Below are positions 15,607 to 24,424 of a DNA stretch of 64,000 bases, one piece after another (the first letter of the stretch is position 1; each line of letters starts with the position of its first letter). The position numbers and the translations under genes were made by a program. The stretch is from positions 124,001 through 188,000 of the forward strand of contig CAKSIT010000003.1 of NCBI GenBank assembly GCA_934462925.1. Reading direction: 5' to 3'. The notes beneath the pieces were generated by a model, which worked only from the letters and a program-made list of their open reading frames with translations, was not told the origin of the DNA and made no database searches. This DNA is from an uncultured Oscillospiraceae bacterium (GTDB lineage Bacteria > Bacillota > Clostridia > Oscillospirales > Ruminococcaceae).

Positions 15607-16623
15607 TTACTGAAGCTTCTTGACGTGTTCGCTCGCCTCGTCAACGAGAGCCTTGAGATGTTCTATAACATCCGCGTTCTTTGCGACCTCGTCGTTGCAC
15701 GCCTTAAGCTGCGCATAAATGCCCGTAATGGACTTCTTTATCTCGTTGAGCGTGCTTTCTACCTCGTTCGCCTGCTTTGTGTTCTTGTCGGCAAGCGTGC
15801 GCACCTCCTGCGCGATAACGTTGAAGCCCGCACCCGCAGCGCCCGCGCGCTTAGCCTCTATGGAGGCGTTGAAGCCGATAAGCGTAAGCTGCGTGGATGC
15901 GTTTTCGATAGCCTTTACAATGCTGTCGGTGCTTTCAACAGCCTTTGAGGACGCCGCAGCGGAATCCTTTATCGTCGCAAAACTTGCTTCAAGCGCCTGT
16001 ATATTCGCGGATACGCTGTCCATGTTGTCGGTAATGTCGGTGAACATCTTTCCGACTGTGCCGACAACATCGTCCTTGCTCTTCTGGCTTTCAAGGGCGA
16101 CAAGGCGCTGATAGCCTACCTCTGACAGGGCGTTCGCCATCTGCCACAGCAGGTCTGCGGCAGCCTCTATCTGCTTTTTGGGGACTACCTTTACCTTACG
16201 CAGCGCCGCTATGTACCGGTCGGGGTCTACGCCTATCTCGCCCGCTATCTTGCGGAACTTTTCCTCGTCGGGTTCTTCGGGAAGCACCTGACCGCCGATA
16301 AGCGAGCCGATATGCCTGCCGTTTACGATAACGGGCGCGGCAAAATCCATAAGGCCGCTTGTGCAGTAGTACACAGCGGGTCTGCCCGTGCGGCTTGCTT
16401 CCTCGCCGCCGCGCAGGTCGCACTGGTTGCAGCGCTCCGCGCCGACGCGCGACTCGCGCGTGAGCTTCATGCAGAAGTCCGTGAAGTTGCTGCCCTCGGT
16501 AACAGGTCCGTTTTCGTCCGTTGCGAGAGCTGCCATGCCCGTCGCCGCGGCAAAAGCGTCCTGCAGGCTTTGCAGCGTGCGTCTGTCAATAACGTCAAGT
16601 AAAGTGATATTTTCAAGACTCAT
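15607..16623 (-). CDS. Soluble chemoreceptor with N-terminal PocR ligand-binding domain
   Basis: The 338-residue protein has no membrane segment. Residues 1-170 form a PocR-type sensor domain (DRRTLQSLQDAFAAATGMAALATD, the cysteine pair ERCNQCDLRGGEEA, and the VIVNGRHIGSLIGGQVLPEEP block). Residues about 190-330 are a short methyl-accepting chemotaxis signalling domain; the hairpin tip EAKRAGAAGAGFNVIAQEVRTLADK resembles the CheA/CheW contact region. In Salmonella PocR the domain belongs to a regulator that responds to 1,2-propanediol. Here fucO, which makes that compound, is the next gene, so propanediol or a related ligand is a reasonable inference. Start is ATG behind AAAGGAG. Confidence 0.85.
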   Translation of the reverse strand: MSLENITLLDVIDRRTLQSLQDAFAAATGMAALATDENGPVTEGSNFTDFCMKLTRESRVGAERCNQCDLRGGEEASRTGRPAVYYCTSGLMDFAAPVIVNGRHIGSLIGGQVLPEEPDEEKFRKIAGEIGVDPDRYIAALRKVKVVPKKQIEAAADLLWQMANALSEVGYQRLVALESQKSKDDVVGTVGKMFTDITDNMDSVSANIQALEASFATIKDSAAASSKAVESTDSIVKAIENASTQLTLIGFNASIEAKRAGAAGAGFNVIAQEVRTLADKNTKQANEVESTLNEIKKSITGIYAQLKACNDEVAKNADVIEHLKALVDEASEHVKKLQ

Positions 16624-16701
16624 AGTAAATAAACTCCTTTTTTATTTATTTTTGAAATCACAGGCTACGGCTTTATGCCTTAACCTTTATATCACGTTTC
16701 T

Positions 16702-16730
16702 ATTATACAATATTTACAAAAATAAATCAA
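16702..16730 (-). promoter_or_regulatory. Promoter for the PocR-chemoreceptor/fucO operon
   Basis: On the minus strand TTGATT (16725-16730) and TATAAT (16702-16707) are 17 bases apart. Between here and the pheST promoter (16731-16921) no gene or structure is evident. Confidence 0.7.
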
Positions 16731-16921
16731 GGGGTTTTATGTTGAAAAAAAGCAAACGAAGCCTAATTTTGCGTGAATTTTTTGTGAAAAATGCACATAA
16801 CGGGTATATAAAATAAGCATAAAGTCATGTCGGCAGTATTTTTTCGGAGAACCCGGCGCACGCGCATTCGGTATGAAATGCGTGTTTTGCGGGTGGTTTT
16901 CGTAAAAAGCGGGATTCGCAC

Positions 16922-16950
16922 TTGACAAAACGGAAAAAGGGTGTTATAAT
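16922..16950 (+). promoter_or_regulatory. Promoter for pheST
   Basis: TTGACA (16922-16927) and TATAAT (16945-16950) are separated by 17 bases, directly ahead of the phenylalanine T-box. Confidence 0.85.
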
Positions 16951-16957
16951 GTTGAAG

Positions 16958-17214
16958 TAATATTATAAAGACTGTGAATATGTGTAAGTAGCATTTCGCA
17001 GCGCGGTCTCAGAGAGTGGGCGTCATCGGCTGTAAGCGTCCTGCCGCAGCGTTATCGCGAATTTCAGCATAGGAGTCGCCCGTGAAAAGCACCGTGTGCG
17101 CAAAGCGGGCTGTATTCACTGCATTAAAGTGAGCCGAGTGCGGGACGCTGTGTCCCGAACATGGGTGGTACCGCGAGTTATCTCGTCCCTGAGCGCAGGG
17201 GCGGGATTTTTTAT
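16958..17214 (+). promoter_or_regulatory. T-box leader, phenylalanine-specific
   Basis: The T-box core GGTGGTACCGCGA is at about 17164-17176, followed by a terminator (CGTCCCTG-AGCG-CAGGGGCGGGA, then TTTTTT) at 17184-17213. The specifier loop reads GCGAAT-TTC-AGC, with TTC (Phe) at 17063-17065, the same layout as the tyrosine leader at 5.8 kb. UGGU matches discriminator A of tRNA-Phe. Uncharged tRNA-Phe is expected to stabilise the antiterminator and raise pheST expression. Confidence 0.93.
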
Positions 17215-17255
17215 TGCACAAAAAACACAGCCAAATAAACTTAAGGAGATGCAGC

Positions 17256-18275
17256 ATGAAGGATTTCAGCGAAATCAAGGAGCAGATAAGGCAGAGAGCC
17301 GAGGAAGCCGCCGACAGCGAGCAGCTTTCCGAGTTCTGGCAGAAGTATCTCGGCAAAAGCGGCATAATTTCAGGACTTATGAAAGAGATGAAGACCGTAG
17401 CCCCCGAGGAGAAGCCGCTTTTCGGCAAGGCGGTAAACGACGTGCGCACATGGGCGCAGGAGCTTTATCAGGAGAAGCAGGCTTTTATCAAGCAAAAGGA
17501 GCTTGAACACCGCTACGAGCGCGAGGCGGTAGACGTTACAGTACCCGCGCTGCGCCGCGCCCCCGCAAATCTCCACCCGATAACGCTTATAAAGCAGCAG
17601 ATGATTGACGTTTTCGCGGGAATGGGCTTCGAGGTGTTTGAAGGTCCGGAGATAGAGGACGACGACCACAACTTCACAAGGCTCAACGTTCTTAAGGACC
17701 ACCCCTCGCGCGATATGCAGGATACGTTCTGGCTGACTGACGAGCTGCTGCTGCGCACGCACACCTCTCCCGGGCAGATAAGAACCATGGACAGCAAGAA
17801 GCCCCCGATAAAGGTGCTTGTACCGGGCAAGGTGTTCCGCTCCGACAGCGACGCTACGCATTCGCCCATGTTCAGCCAGCTTGAGGGACTTGTCGTTGAC
17901 AAGGGCATAACCCTGTGCGATTTGCAGGGTATGCTCGACGAGTTTGTAAAGAGCATATTCTCCGAGGGCGCGAAAACGCGCCTGCGCCCGAGCTACTTCC
18001 CGTTTACAGAGCCGAGCGTAGAGGTTGACGTTAGCTGCTTTGAGTGCGGCGGCAAGGGCTGCCCGCTGTGCAAGGGTACGGGCTGGATAGAGGTACTCGG
18101 CGGCGGCGTAGTCAACAAAAAGGTGCTTGAAAACTGCGGCATTGATTCCGAGGAATACTCGGGCATTGCGTTTGGTATAGGCATTGAGCGTATTGCAATG
18201 CTTAAGTACGGCATAAACCACATGGGACTGCTTTTCGAGAACAACATTGACTTCTTGAAGCAGTTCAAGGCGTAA
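17256..18275 (+). CDS. pheS: Phenylalanyl-tRNA synthetase alpha subunit
   Basis: From ATG 17256 (behind TTAAGGAG) the product has 339 residues, the normal length. Class II motifs are present: motif 1 region [21 protein letters not shown], motif 2 near [22 protein letters not shown], and motif 3 near the C-terminus in [15 protein letters not shown]. The N-terminal helical arm binds tRNA. PheS and PheT form the alpha2beta2 enzyme that charges tRNA-Phe. pheT follows after 12 bases. An upstream in-frame start at 17214 overlaps the T-box terminator and is rejected. Confidence 0.97.
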   Translation: MKDFSEIKEQIRQRAEEAADSEQLSEFWQKYLGKSGIISGLMKEMKTVAPEEKPLFGKAVNDVRTWAQELYQEKQAFIKQKELEHRYEREAVDVTVPALRRAPANLHPITLIKQQMIDVFAGMGFEVFEGPEIEDDDHNFTRLNVLKDHPSRDMQDTFWLTDELLLRTHTSPGQIRTMDSKKPPIKVLVPGKVFRSDSDATHSPMFSQLEGLVVDKGITLCDLQGMLDEFVKSIFSEGAKTRLRPSYFPFTEPSVEVDVSCFECGGKGCPLCKGTGWIEVLGGGVVNKKVLENCGIDSEEYSGIAFGIGIERIAMLKYGINHMGLLFENNIDFLKQFKA

Positions 18276-18287
18276 GGAGGGGACGGC

Positions 18288-20699
18288 ATGAAGATACTTT
18301 ACAGCTGGTTAAAGGATTACGTTGATATAGATGTAGAGCCGCTGGCGCTTGTGGATAAGCTGTTCGGCTCGGGCTTTGAGGTTGAGGAAACGAAGTACCT
18401 CGGCGCGGAGATAGAAAATGTAGTTGTGGGCGAGGTAACGTCCATTGAGAAGTTTGAGGGAACGCACCTGCACATCTGCCACATGAACTGCGGCGAGCAT
18501 GGCGGCGATATCGTTATACTCACGGGCGCGGACAATGTTTTCAAGGGCGCAAAAGTTCCTGCGGCGCTTGTCGGCGCGGTGCTGCCCGGCGGGTTCAAAA
18601 TTTCCCCGCGCAAAATGCAGGGCATGATGTCCTACGGTATGCTCTGCTCGGGCGAGGAGCTTGGCGTTGACGAGAACTGGTATCCCGGCGCGGGCGTAAA
18701 CGGCATTCTGATACTCCCCGAGGATACCGAAGTCGGAAAGAACATTATTGACGTACTCGGTCTTGACGATTATGTGTTCGACATTTCCATAACTGCGAAC
18801 CGCCCCGACTGCCAGAGCGTTCTCGGCATAGCGCGCGAGGTTGCGGCGTTCCTTAAAAAGCCGCTTAAAGCGCCCGACATGAGCTATACCCCCGACAGCA
18901 CGACCCGCGGCGACATCTCCGTTGATGTTATCGCGCGCGACCTGTGTCCCAGGTATATCGGTCACTATATTTACGACGTGCAGCACTTTGAAAGCCCGCT
19001 GTGGCTTAAGCGCCGCCTGTCGGTATGCGGCTTCGGCGCTATCGACGCGGTGGTTGACATCACGAACTACGTGCTGCTTGAAATAGGTCAGCCCATGCAC
19101 GCGTACGACCTGTCCACGCTTGACGGCGCTTCTATAATCGTCCGCCGCGCGCAGGACCGCGAGGAGCTTGTAACGCTCGACGAGAAGCCCCACACGCTTA
19201 ACGCCAACAACCTGCTTATCTGCGACAAGAACAAGGGCGTTGGCCTTGCGGGCATTATGGGCGGTCTTAACAGCGAAATCGTCCCCGAAACAAAGGAGAT
19301 ACTGCTTGAAAGCGCAAAGTTCGCGCGCGACAATATCCGCAAGACGTCCCGCGCGCTCGGCATAGTTACAGACGCCGCCGCGCGCTTTACAAAGGGCGTT
19401 GACGAATACGGCGCGGAGTGCGGCATGGCGAGGGCGCTCAACCTTATCCAAAGCATGGGCATTGCAAAAATAAGCGCTTCGCATTACGACGTGTCCGCGG
19501 GCGCTTCCACCGAAAACCGCGTTATCACGGTAGACACCGCAAAGGTGAACGCAGTACTCGGCATAACCGTTCCCGACAAGGATATATGCGAGATACTGCG
19601 CGCGCTTCAGTTCGGCGTTGAGGAGAACGGCAGCACGCTTACGCTCACCGTACCGCGCTGGCGCGAGGATATCGAGAACTATCAGGACATCGCCGAGGAG
19701 GTAATACGCGAGTACGGCTACTCTCACGTTGTGCCTACGTTCCTTGACAGCGCGACAGTTACAAACGGCGGCCTTAACGCAAAGCAGACCAAGGAGCTTT
19801 CAGTAAAGAAGTTTATGTGCGCGCAGGGGTACTACGAGATTCAGACGCTTGCAATGTATTCGCGCCGCGAGCTTGCAATGCTGCGCCTGCCCGAAGACGC
19901 GCCCGAGTACCGCGCCGTAGAGCTTCTCAACCCCATAACCGAGAACCTCTCTATAATGCGCACGGTAATAGCGCCCTGCATGATAAACGTCATTGCGGAC
20001 AACGTAAAGACCGACCATAGCGCGGGCCGCTTCTTCGAGCTTGCAAACATTTACCTGCCCAAGGCTCTGCCGCTTACCGAAGCGCCCGAGGAGCGCAAGA
20101 TACTCTGTATCGGCGCATACGGAAAGGACGAGAGCTTCTTCACAGTCAAGGAGTCTATAGAGGCGCTTGCGGCGGCGAATGGGCTTACGTTCACGTTTAA
20201 GCGCGGCGACGTGCCGTATCTCCACCCCGGCATATGCGCGGATATCTTCTGCGGCGGCGTGAATATCGGCCATCTCGGAAAGCTGAGATACGAGGTAGTA
20301 GGCGGGCTTAACATCGCCGAGGGCAAGAAAGCCGACCTCAACATCATCATTGCGGAAATCGACTATACGGCGCTTAGCGGGCTGTTCAAGGCGGAAATAA
20401 AGTATGTTCCCGACAGCGGCTTTACGGGCGCGAAGCGCGACCTGTCGCTTATAGTGGACAAGAAAACAGACTGCGCGGACGTTATGGAGGTCATTTCCTC
20501 TGCAAGCAAGCTTGTAAAGGGAGTTGAGTTCATCGACCTGTACGAGAGCGAGAAGCTCGGCTTCGGCAAAAAGAGCCTTACGTTCACCATAGACCTTGCG
20601 GACAAGGGCGCGGACCTCACCGACGAGGCCGCGGACAACGCTATGGCAAAAATCCTTAAGCACCTTGACGAAAAGCTCGGTATCAAGATTCGCTCTTAA
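18288..20699 (+). CDS. pheT: Phenylalanyl-tRNA synthetase beta subunit
   Basis: The 803-residue protein has the standard order: N-terminal domain (MKILYSWLKDYVDID), a tRNA-binding OB-fold (about 40-150, VVVGEVTSIEKFEGTHLHIC), the B3/B4 editing domain with ITANRPDCQSVLGIAREV and DAVVDITNYVLLEIGQPMHAYD, the B5 domain with DNA-binding-like fold (about 400-475), the inactive class II-like core, and the C-terminal ferredoxin-like anticodon-binding domain (FTGAKRDLSLIVDKKTDCADV). It binds tRNA and hydrolyses mischarged Tyr-tRNA-Phe. It is cotranscribed with pheS and ends at a strong terminator. Confidence 0.97.
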   Translation: MKILYSWLKDYVDIDVEPLALVDKLFGSGFEVEETKYLGAEIENVVVGEVTSIEKFEGTHLHICHMNCGEHGGDIVILTGADNVFKGAKVPAALVGAVLPGGFKISPRKMQGMMSYGMLCSGEELGVDENWYPGAGVNGILILPEDTEVGKNIIDVLGLDDYVFDISITANRPDCQSVLGIAREVAAFLKKPLKAPDMSYTPDSTTRGDISVDVIARDLCPRYIGHYIYDVQHFESPLWLKRRLSVCGFGAIDAVVDITNYVLLEIGQPMHAYDLSTLDGASIIVRRAQDREELVTLDEKPHTLNANNLLICDKNKGVGLAGIMGGLNSEIVPETKEILLESAKFARDNIRKTSRALGIVTDAAARFTKGVDEYGAECGMARALNLIQSMGIAKISASHYDVSAGASTENRVITVDTAKVNAVLGITVPDKDICEILRALQFGVEENGSTLTLTVPRWREDIENYQDIAEEVIREYGYSHVVPTFLDSATVTNGGLNAKQTKELSVKKFMCAQGYYEIQTLAMYSRRELAMLRLPEDAPEYRAVELLNPITENLSIMRTVIAPCMINVIADNVKTDHSAGRFFELANIYLPKALPLTEAPEERKILCIGAYGKDESFFTVKESIEALAAANGLTFTFKRGDVPYLHPGICADIFCGGVNIGHLGKLRYEVVGGLNIAEGKKADLNIIIAEIDYTALSGLFKAEIKYVPDSGFTGAKRDLSLIVDKKTDCADVMEVISSASKLVKGVEFIDLYESEKLGFGKKSLTFTIDLADKGADLTDEAADNAMAKILKHLDEKLGIKIRS

Positions 20700-20711
20700 A
20701 ATGTGATAGTG

Positions 20712-20752
20712 AAAGCCCGCGCGGGGCGTTGCTCTGCGCGGGCTTTTTGTTT
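20712..20752 (+). terminator. Terminator after pheST
   Basis: AAAGCCCGCGC pairs with GCGCGGGCTTT, followed by TTGTTTTT. The A-run on the other side makes it usable for the convergent gene as well. Confidence 0.85.
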
Positions 20753-20773
20753 TTGCGGAGCTTTAGGGACGGC

Positions 20774-21628
20774 TTAAACCGTACCCTTAACTGTGATAAC
20801 GGCAGTACCGGGAGTAAGAGTCCATGCGCCCGTCTGCGCGTCCTGCGAGTATGCAGCGGCAGGCACGGTAATCTGCCCGGTGGCGGTGGTGAACAGCCCT
20901 GTCGCTTCGCTGTAGGTGTAGTTTACGCCCTCTGTCCAAGCCGTGCCGTTGTAGGTTACGGAGATGTTCTTAAGGCGCGGGTCGAAGGTGTCGGTAACGA
21001 TTATCGTGTCTTCTGCGGTAGCTGCCACGTTGCCCGAGTTCTGGATAACGAACGTGTAGGTGAGCGTGCCGTTTTCGCTTACGACTGTGGGGCTGATGGA
21101 TTTACTGATTGTAAGCGCCGCGCGGGATGCTGCGGAGATGGTTTCCTGCGCGGTTATGGGGGTGAGTACGCCGTCGCCCGTAAGGGTAACGGTGTTGGTT
21201 ATAGCGCCCTCTACATAGGGTGGAGCGTACTGCGTTATGCGCGCCTCGTAAACGAGGATAACGTTGCCGTTAGCGGGGACTTCTACAGCCGAAATGGAAA
21301 CGGGAGGACCGGCGGTAACGGTGGGCGGCGCGGTAAGGTCGCCGTTGACGTATCTGCGCATAGAACCCTCGACGTATTCGAGCGGGTATACCGTGCCTGC
21401 GCCAACCTCGTAGCCGCCAAGGTCGTCTGAAAGCAGAATGTTGCTGTATTCCGTGGCTGAGTTGTTCGTAATGCTTATGATATAGGTTACGTCGTCGCCG
21501 AGCGCGTAGGTGTCGGTGACGGCCGTTTTTGTTATGGTGAGCGACTCGCGAAGCTCGCCCTGCGTGATATTAGAGGTGGTAGTGCTTCCGTTAAAGGAAA
21601 GCGTTGCCTGATTATAAAATGTTGCCAT
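20774..21628 (-). CDS. DUF11-type repeat protein
   Basis: The 284-residue protein starts with ATG behind TAGGAGGC. It lacks a signal peptide. Two DUF11-like beta-sandwich modules are visible: ITKTAVTDTYALGDDVTYIISITNNSATEYSNILLSDDLG (about 30-70) and ISKSISPTVVSENGTLTYTFVIQNSGNVAATAEDTIIVTDTFDP (about 165-215), plus a final PGTAVITVKGTV. A family of such stand-alone proteins opening with MATFYNQATLS is common in Clostridia. DUF11 modules are usually structural parts of surface proteins, but how this one leaves the cell is not evident. No function can be assigned. Confidence 0.75.
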   Translation of the reverse strand: MATFYNQATLSFNGSTTTSNITQGELRESLTITKTAVTDTYALGDDVTYIISITNNSATEYSNILLSDDLGGYEVGAGTVYPLEYVEGSMRRYVNGDLTAPPTVTAGPPVSISAVEVPANGNVILVYEARITQYAPPYVEGAITNTVTLTGDGVLTPITAQETISAASRAALTISKSISPTVVSENGTLTYTFVIQNSGNVAATAEDTIIVTDTFDPRLKNISVTYNGTAWTEGVNYTYSEATGLFTTATGQITVPAAAYSQDAQTGAWTLTPGTAVITVKGTV

Positions 21629-21708
21629 AATAATGCCTCCTATGCTTTGTCGGGGCTTTACGCCCTCAAGGCATTATATGACGCGGCGGGGATTTTGTCA
21701 CAAATTAA

Positions 21709-21728
21709 AAGGGAGGCTGCGCCCCCTT
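21709..21728. repeat. Direct repeat (distal hairpin copy) flanking terminator-associated element A
   Basis: This 20-base sequence (AAGGGAGGC...CCCCCTT) is identical to 21979-21998 and abuts the left end of element A exactly. Read on the minus strand it forms an AAGGG/CCCTT hairpin and is followed by the T-rich tract TTAATTT, so it retains the terminator tail of the upstream MATE gene. Confidence 0.85.
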
Positions 21729-21978
21729 CAGACCGTCGAAAAACCCCCATACGGGGGTTTCCCGACGGGACATCCAACGACATTGCGAAGCGCCGCTTCG
21801 CAAGTCAGCACAATTCGCACAAAGTGCAAATTGTGCCGCTGCGCGCACGGTTGCGTAAGCGCAGCGTCGCGTACACACTTGCGCGGATAGAAGTGTTTTT
21901 TGCCTCGGGAAGCCCGAGGCAAAAAAATTGATTTCAAAGCCCGCATACGCGGGCAAAATTGATTTTTTCGACAAGCTG
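21729..21978 (+). mobile_element. Terminator-associated MITE-like element, copy A (250 bp)
   Basis: The ends are inverted repeats: CAGACCGTCGAAAAA at the left and the complement of CAGCTTGTCGAAAAA at the right. The body is a chain of hairpins: ACCCCC-ATAC-GGGGGT, TTGCGAAGCGCCGCTTCGCAA, a CACAATT/AATTGTG pair, TTTGCCTCGGG-AA-GCCCGAGGCAAA and CCCGCATACGCGGG. No open frame is supported. Homologous copies lie at 28266-28481 (inverted) and 46720-46929. It is flanked by a 20-base direct repeat that is itself a hairpin. Confidence 0.85.
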
Positions 21979-21998
21979 AAGGGAGGCTGCGCCCCCTT
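21979..21998 (-). terminator. Hairpin after the MATE gene (proximal copy of the direct repeat)
   Basis: This is the second copy of the 20-base repeat, three bases beyond the MATE stop codon in the direction of transcription. The stem is AAGGG/CCCTT, but the T-tract is now separated from it by the inserted element. Confidence 0.6.
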
Positions 21999-22001
21999 AC
22001 A

Positions 22002-23384
22002 TTATTGCGCGCCCTGAGCCGCAGCCTGCTGCGCGTTTTTTCTCTTGACCCCGTGCCAAACGATAAGGAAGCACACAACGTGCGCCAAAAATGTTATCGT
22101 CCACGTTATCGGGTAGGAGATGTAGACCGTTTCAATCATGTGGTACTTTTCGATTTGGAACACCGTTGCTATCCACAGGATACGCAGACCGCACGCGCCC
22201 GCGAGCGACACGACCATAGGCGTTACCGAGCAGCCCAGACCGCGCAGCATTCCAACCATAACGTCCATCATGCCGCACAGGAAGTACGTTGTGCAGATGA
22301 AGCCCATGCGCACAAGCCCCGCGGCGATAACGTCCGCGCTTTTTGAGTAGATACCGAGAAGCGGCGTGCCGAGCAGATACGCCGCCCACCCGAAAATAAG
22401 CCCCGTTACGATAACGCAGCCCTCCGAGCAGAACAGTATCTTCGGTATGCGCTCGAGCTTCTTTGCGCCGTAGTTCTGCCCCGTAAAGGAGATAGCCGCC
22501 TGATAGAACGAGTTCATCGCCATGTAAACGAAGCCCTCAATGCTCTGCGCCGCAGAGTTCCCCGAAACCACCGTGTCGCCGAAAAGGTTGACGGAGGACT
22601 GTATAACAACGTTGGACAGCGCGAATACCACGCCCTGAAACCCTGCGGGAAGCCCTACCTTGAGTATCTCAGCTATCTGCCTGCCGTGTATGCGCAGCTT
22701 TGAAAGCTCAAGGCGGATTGCGCCCTGCTCGTGCATAAGGCAGCGTATCATCAGCGCTACCGATATGTACTCCGAAATTACCGTTGCAAGCGCCACGCCC
22801 GCAACGTCCATCTTGAAAAGAATGACGAAAACGAGGTTAAGCACGACGTTCACAACGCCCGAGATGATAAGGTAGTACAGCGGGCGCTTTGTGTCGCCCA
22901 CCGAGCGCAGGATAGCCGCGCCGAAGTTGTATATCATCATGCCCGGCATTCCGATAAAGTATATTCTGAGGTACGTTACCGCGAGCGGCAGAATATTCGG
23001 CGGCGTTTTCATGAGCGTTAGCAGCTGCTCCGCAAGGATAATGCCTACCACCGACAGCAGTATGCCGCTGAAAAGTCCCAGCAGCATCGACGTGTGTACG
23101 ACCTCTGAAAGCTCCTTTTTATGCCCCGCGCCGTGAGCCTTTGCCGCAATTACGTTTGCGCCCACCGCAAGCCCCATAAACAGGTTTGTAAGCAGGTTTA
23201 TAAGCGCGCTGTTAGAGCCTACCGCACCCATTGAGTTGTCGCCCGCAAAGTTGCCCACGACTATTATGTCCGCAGCGTTAAAAAGCAGCTGCAAAAGCCC
23301 CGTAAGCATAAGCGGCAGCGTAAAAACCAGAAGCTTTTTCAGCACAGGTCCGCTGCACGCGTCTATTTCGTAATTTCTTGCCAA
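22002..23384 (-). CDS. MATE family multidrug/Na+ efflux transporter
   Basis: The 460-residue protein has about 12 hydrophobic segments arranged as two related halves. The opening is typical of MATE proteins: LLVFTLPLMLTGLLQLLFNAADIIVVGNFAG, then AVGSNSALINLLTNLFMGLAVGANVIAAKAHGAG. The second half contains LPAGFQGVVFALSNVVIQSSVNLFG and AQSIEGFVYMAMNSFYQAAISFTGQNYGA. It should sit in the cytoplasmic membrane and export a cationic compound in exchange for Na+ or H+; the substrate is unknown. Transcribed alone from a minus-strand promoter at 23426-23454. Its terminator carries element A. Confidence 0.93.
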   Translation of the reverse strand: MARNYEIDACSGPVLKKLLVFTLPLMLTGLLQLLFNAADIIVVGNFAGDNSMGAVGSNSALINLLTNLFMGLAVGANVIAAKAHGAGHKKELSEVVHTSMLLGLFSGILLSVVGIILAEQLLTLMKTPPNILPLAVTYLRIYFIGMPGMMIYNFGAAILRSVGDTKRPLYYLIISGVVNVVLNLVFVILFKMDVAGVALATVISEYISVALMIRCLMHEQGAIRLELSKLRIHGRQIAEILKVGLPAGFQGVVFALSNVVIQSSVNLFGDTVVSGNSAAQSIEGFVYMAMNSFYQAAISFTGQNYGAKKLERIPKILFCSEGCVIVTGLIFGWAAYLLGTPLLGIYSKSADVIAAGLVRMGFICTTYFLCGMMDVMVGMLRGLGCSVTPMVVSLAGACGLRILWIATVFQIEKYHMIETVYISYPITWTITFLAHVVCFLIVWHGVKRKNAQQAAAQGAQ

Positions 23385-23425
23385 AATTCTCCCTCATCTC
23401 TCTATAACAATATTTCTTTAACATG

Positions 23426-23454
23426 AGTATAACACAGTCTTTACAAATTTGCAA
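23426..23454 (-). promoter_or_regulatory. Promoter for the MATE gene
   Basis: On the minus strand TTGCAA (23449-23454) and TATACT (23426-23431) have 17-base spacing. Confidence 0.65.
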
Positions 23455-23512
23455 TACGTCCTCGGTGATTTGTGCAAAAGTGTGAATCGGCATAAAGCAT
23501 GATAAAAAAATA

Positions 23513-23541
23513 TAGACAAAACGGAAAAATAGTGCTATAAT
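23513..23541 (+). promoter_or_regulatory. Promoter for the TtcA-like gene
   Basis: TAGACA (23513-23518) and TATAAT (23536-23541) have 17-base spacing, 43 bases before the ATG at 23585. Confidence 0.7.
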
Positions 23542-23584
23542 AAAAAATATCATTCGCTTGTAAAAGCGGCAGGAGTTGAAAGAT

Positions 23585-24412
23585 ATGGCAGACGGCATAA
23601 CGGCGGCGCAGAGTCTTAACAGCGTGTTCGGCAGCTGCATTTACGGCAGGTTCACCCGTGCGGTGAGCGAGTATGAGCTTATAAAAAACGGCGACAGTAT
23701 CGCTGTTTGCATTTCGGGCGGTAAGGATTCCATGCTGCTTGCAGCGCTGCTGAACGATTTCAGGCAGCACAGCGGCGTTGACTTTTCACTCACGTTCCTT
23801 GTAATGGACCCGGGCTACAGCCCGCCCAACCGCGCGCTTATCGAGGAGAACGCGCGCATTCTCGGCGTACCGCTTACGATATTTGAAACGGACATATTCA
23901 GCGCGGTTGACAGCGTGGACAGGAATCCGTGCTTCCTCTGCTCAAAAATGCGGCGCGGCCACCTTTACCGCAGGGCGCGGGAGCTTGGCTGCAACAAAAT
24001 AGCGCTCGGTCACCACTACGACGATGTAATCGAGAGCATACTTATGGGCATGATATACGGCGGGCAGGTGCAGACCATGCTGCCGAAGCTCCACAGCGCG
24101 AACATTGAGGGAATGCAGCTTATCCGCCCGCTTTACCTTGTGCGCGAGCGCGACATAATCCGCTGGCGGGACTTCAACTCCCTGCAATTTCTGCGCTGCG
24201 CGTGCCGCTTTACGGAGCGCTGCGAGGCGCAGGGCGGCGAGCATCTGTCAAAGCGCGCCGAGGTAAAGGCGCTTATTGCAAGCCTTGCGGAGCGCAACCC
24301 GCAGATAGAGAGCAACATTTTCCGCAGCGTTGAAAACGTGCGGCTCGACAGGATAATGAGCTACAAGGACAAGGACGGCGTCCACAGTTTTCTGGACGGC
24401 TACGACGATTAA
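23585..24412 (+). CDS. ttcA: tRNA 2-thiocytidine biosynthesis TtcA-like PP-loop ATPase
   Basis: The 275-residue protein starts with ATG 23585, behind AGGAG; a TTG nine bases earlier sits on that ribosome site and is rejected. The PP-loop is SGGKDS at 44-49. The TtcA cysteine pair follows in PCFLCSKMRRGHLYRRA, then LGHHYDDVIESILMGMIYGGQV and a further Cys cluster in FLRCACRFTERC. The family binds a [4Fe-4S] cluster and thiolates C32 of certain tRNAs using ATP. Whether this protein acts on C32 or belongs to a related subgroup cannot be decided. The diguanylate cyclase gene starts 12 bases after its stop. Confidence 0.78.
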   Translation: MADGITAAQSLNSVFGSCIYGRFTRAVSEYELIKNGDSIAVCISGGKDSMLLAALLNDFRQHSGVDFSLTFLVMDPGYSPPNRALIEENARILGVPLTIFETDIFSAVDSVDRNPCFLCSKMRRGHLYRRARELGCNKIALGHHYDDVIESILMGMIYGGQVQTMLPKLHSANIEGMQLIRPLYLVRERDIIRWRDFNSLQFLRCACRFTERCEAQGGEHLSKRAEVKALIASLAERNPQIESNIFRSVENVRLDRIMSYKDKDGVHSFLDGYDD

Positions 24413-24424
24413 AGGAGAAAGGAA

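Noticed and set aside
16737..16928. 63-codon minus-strand frame upstream of the Phe T-box
   Set aside because: No ribosome site, AT-rich intergenic composition, and it overlaps the pheST promoter.
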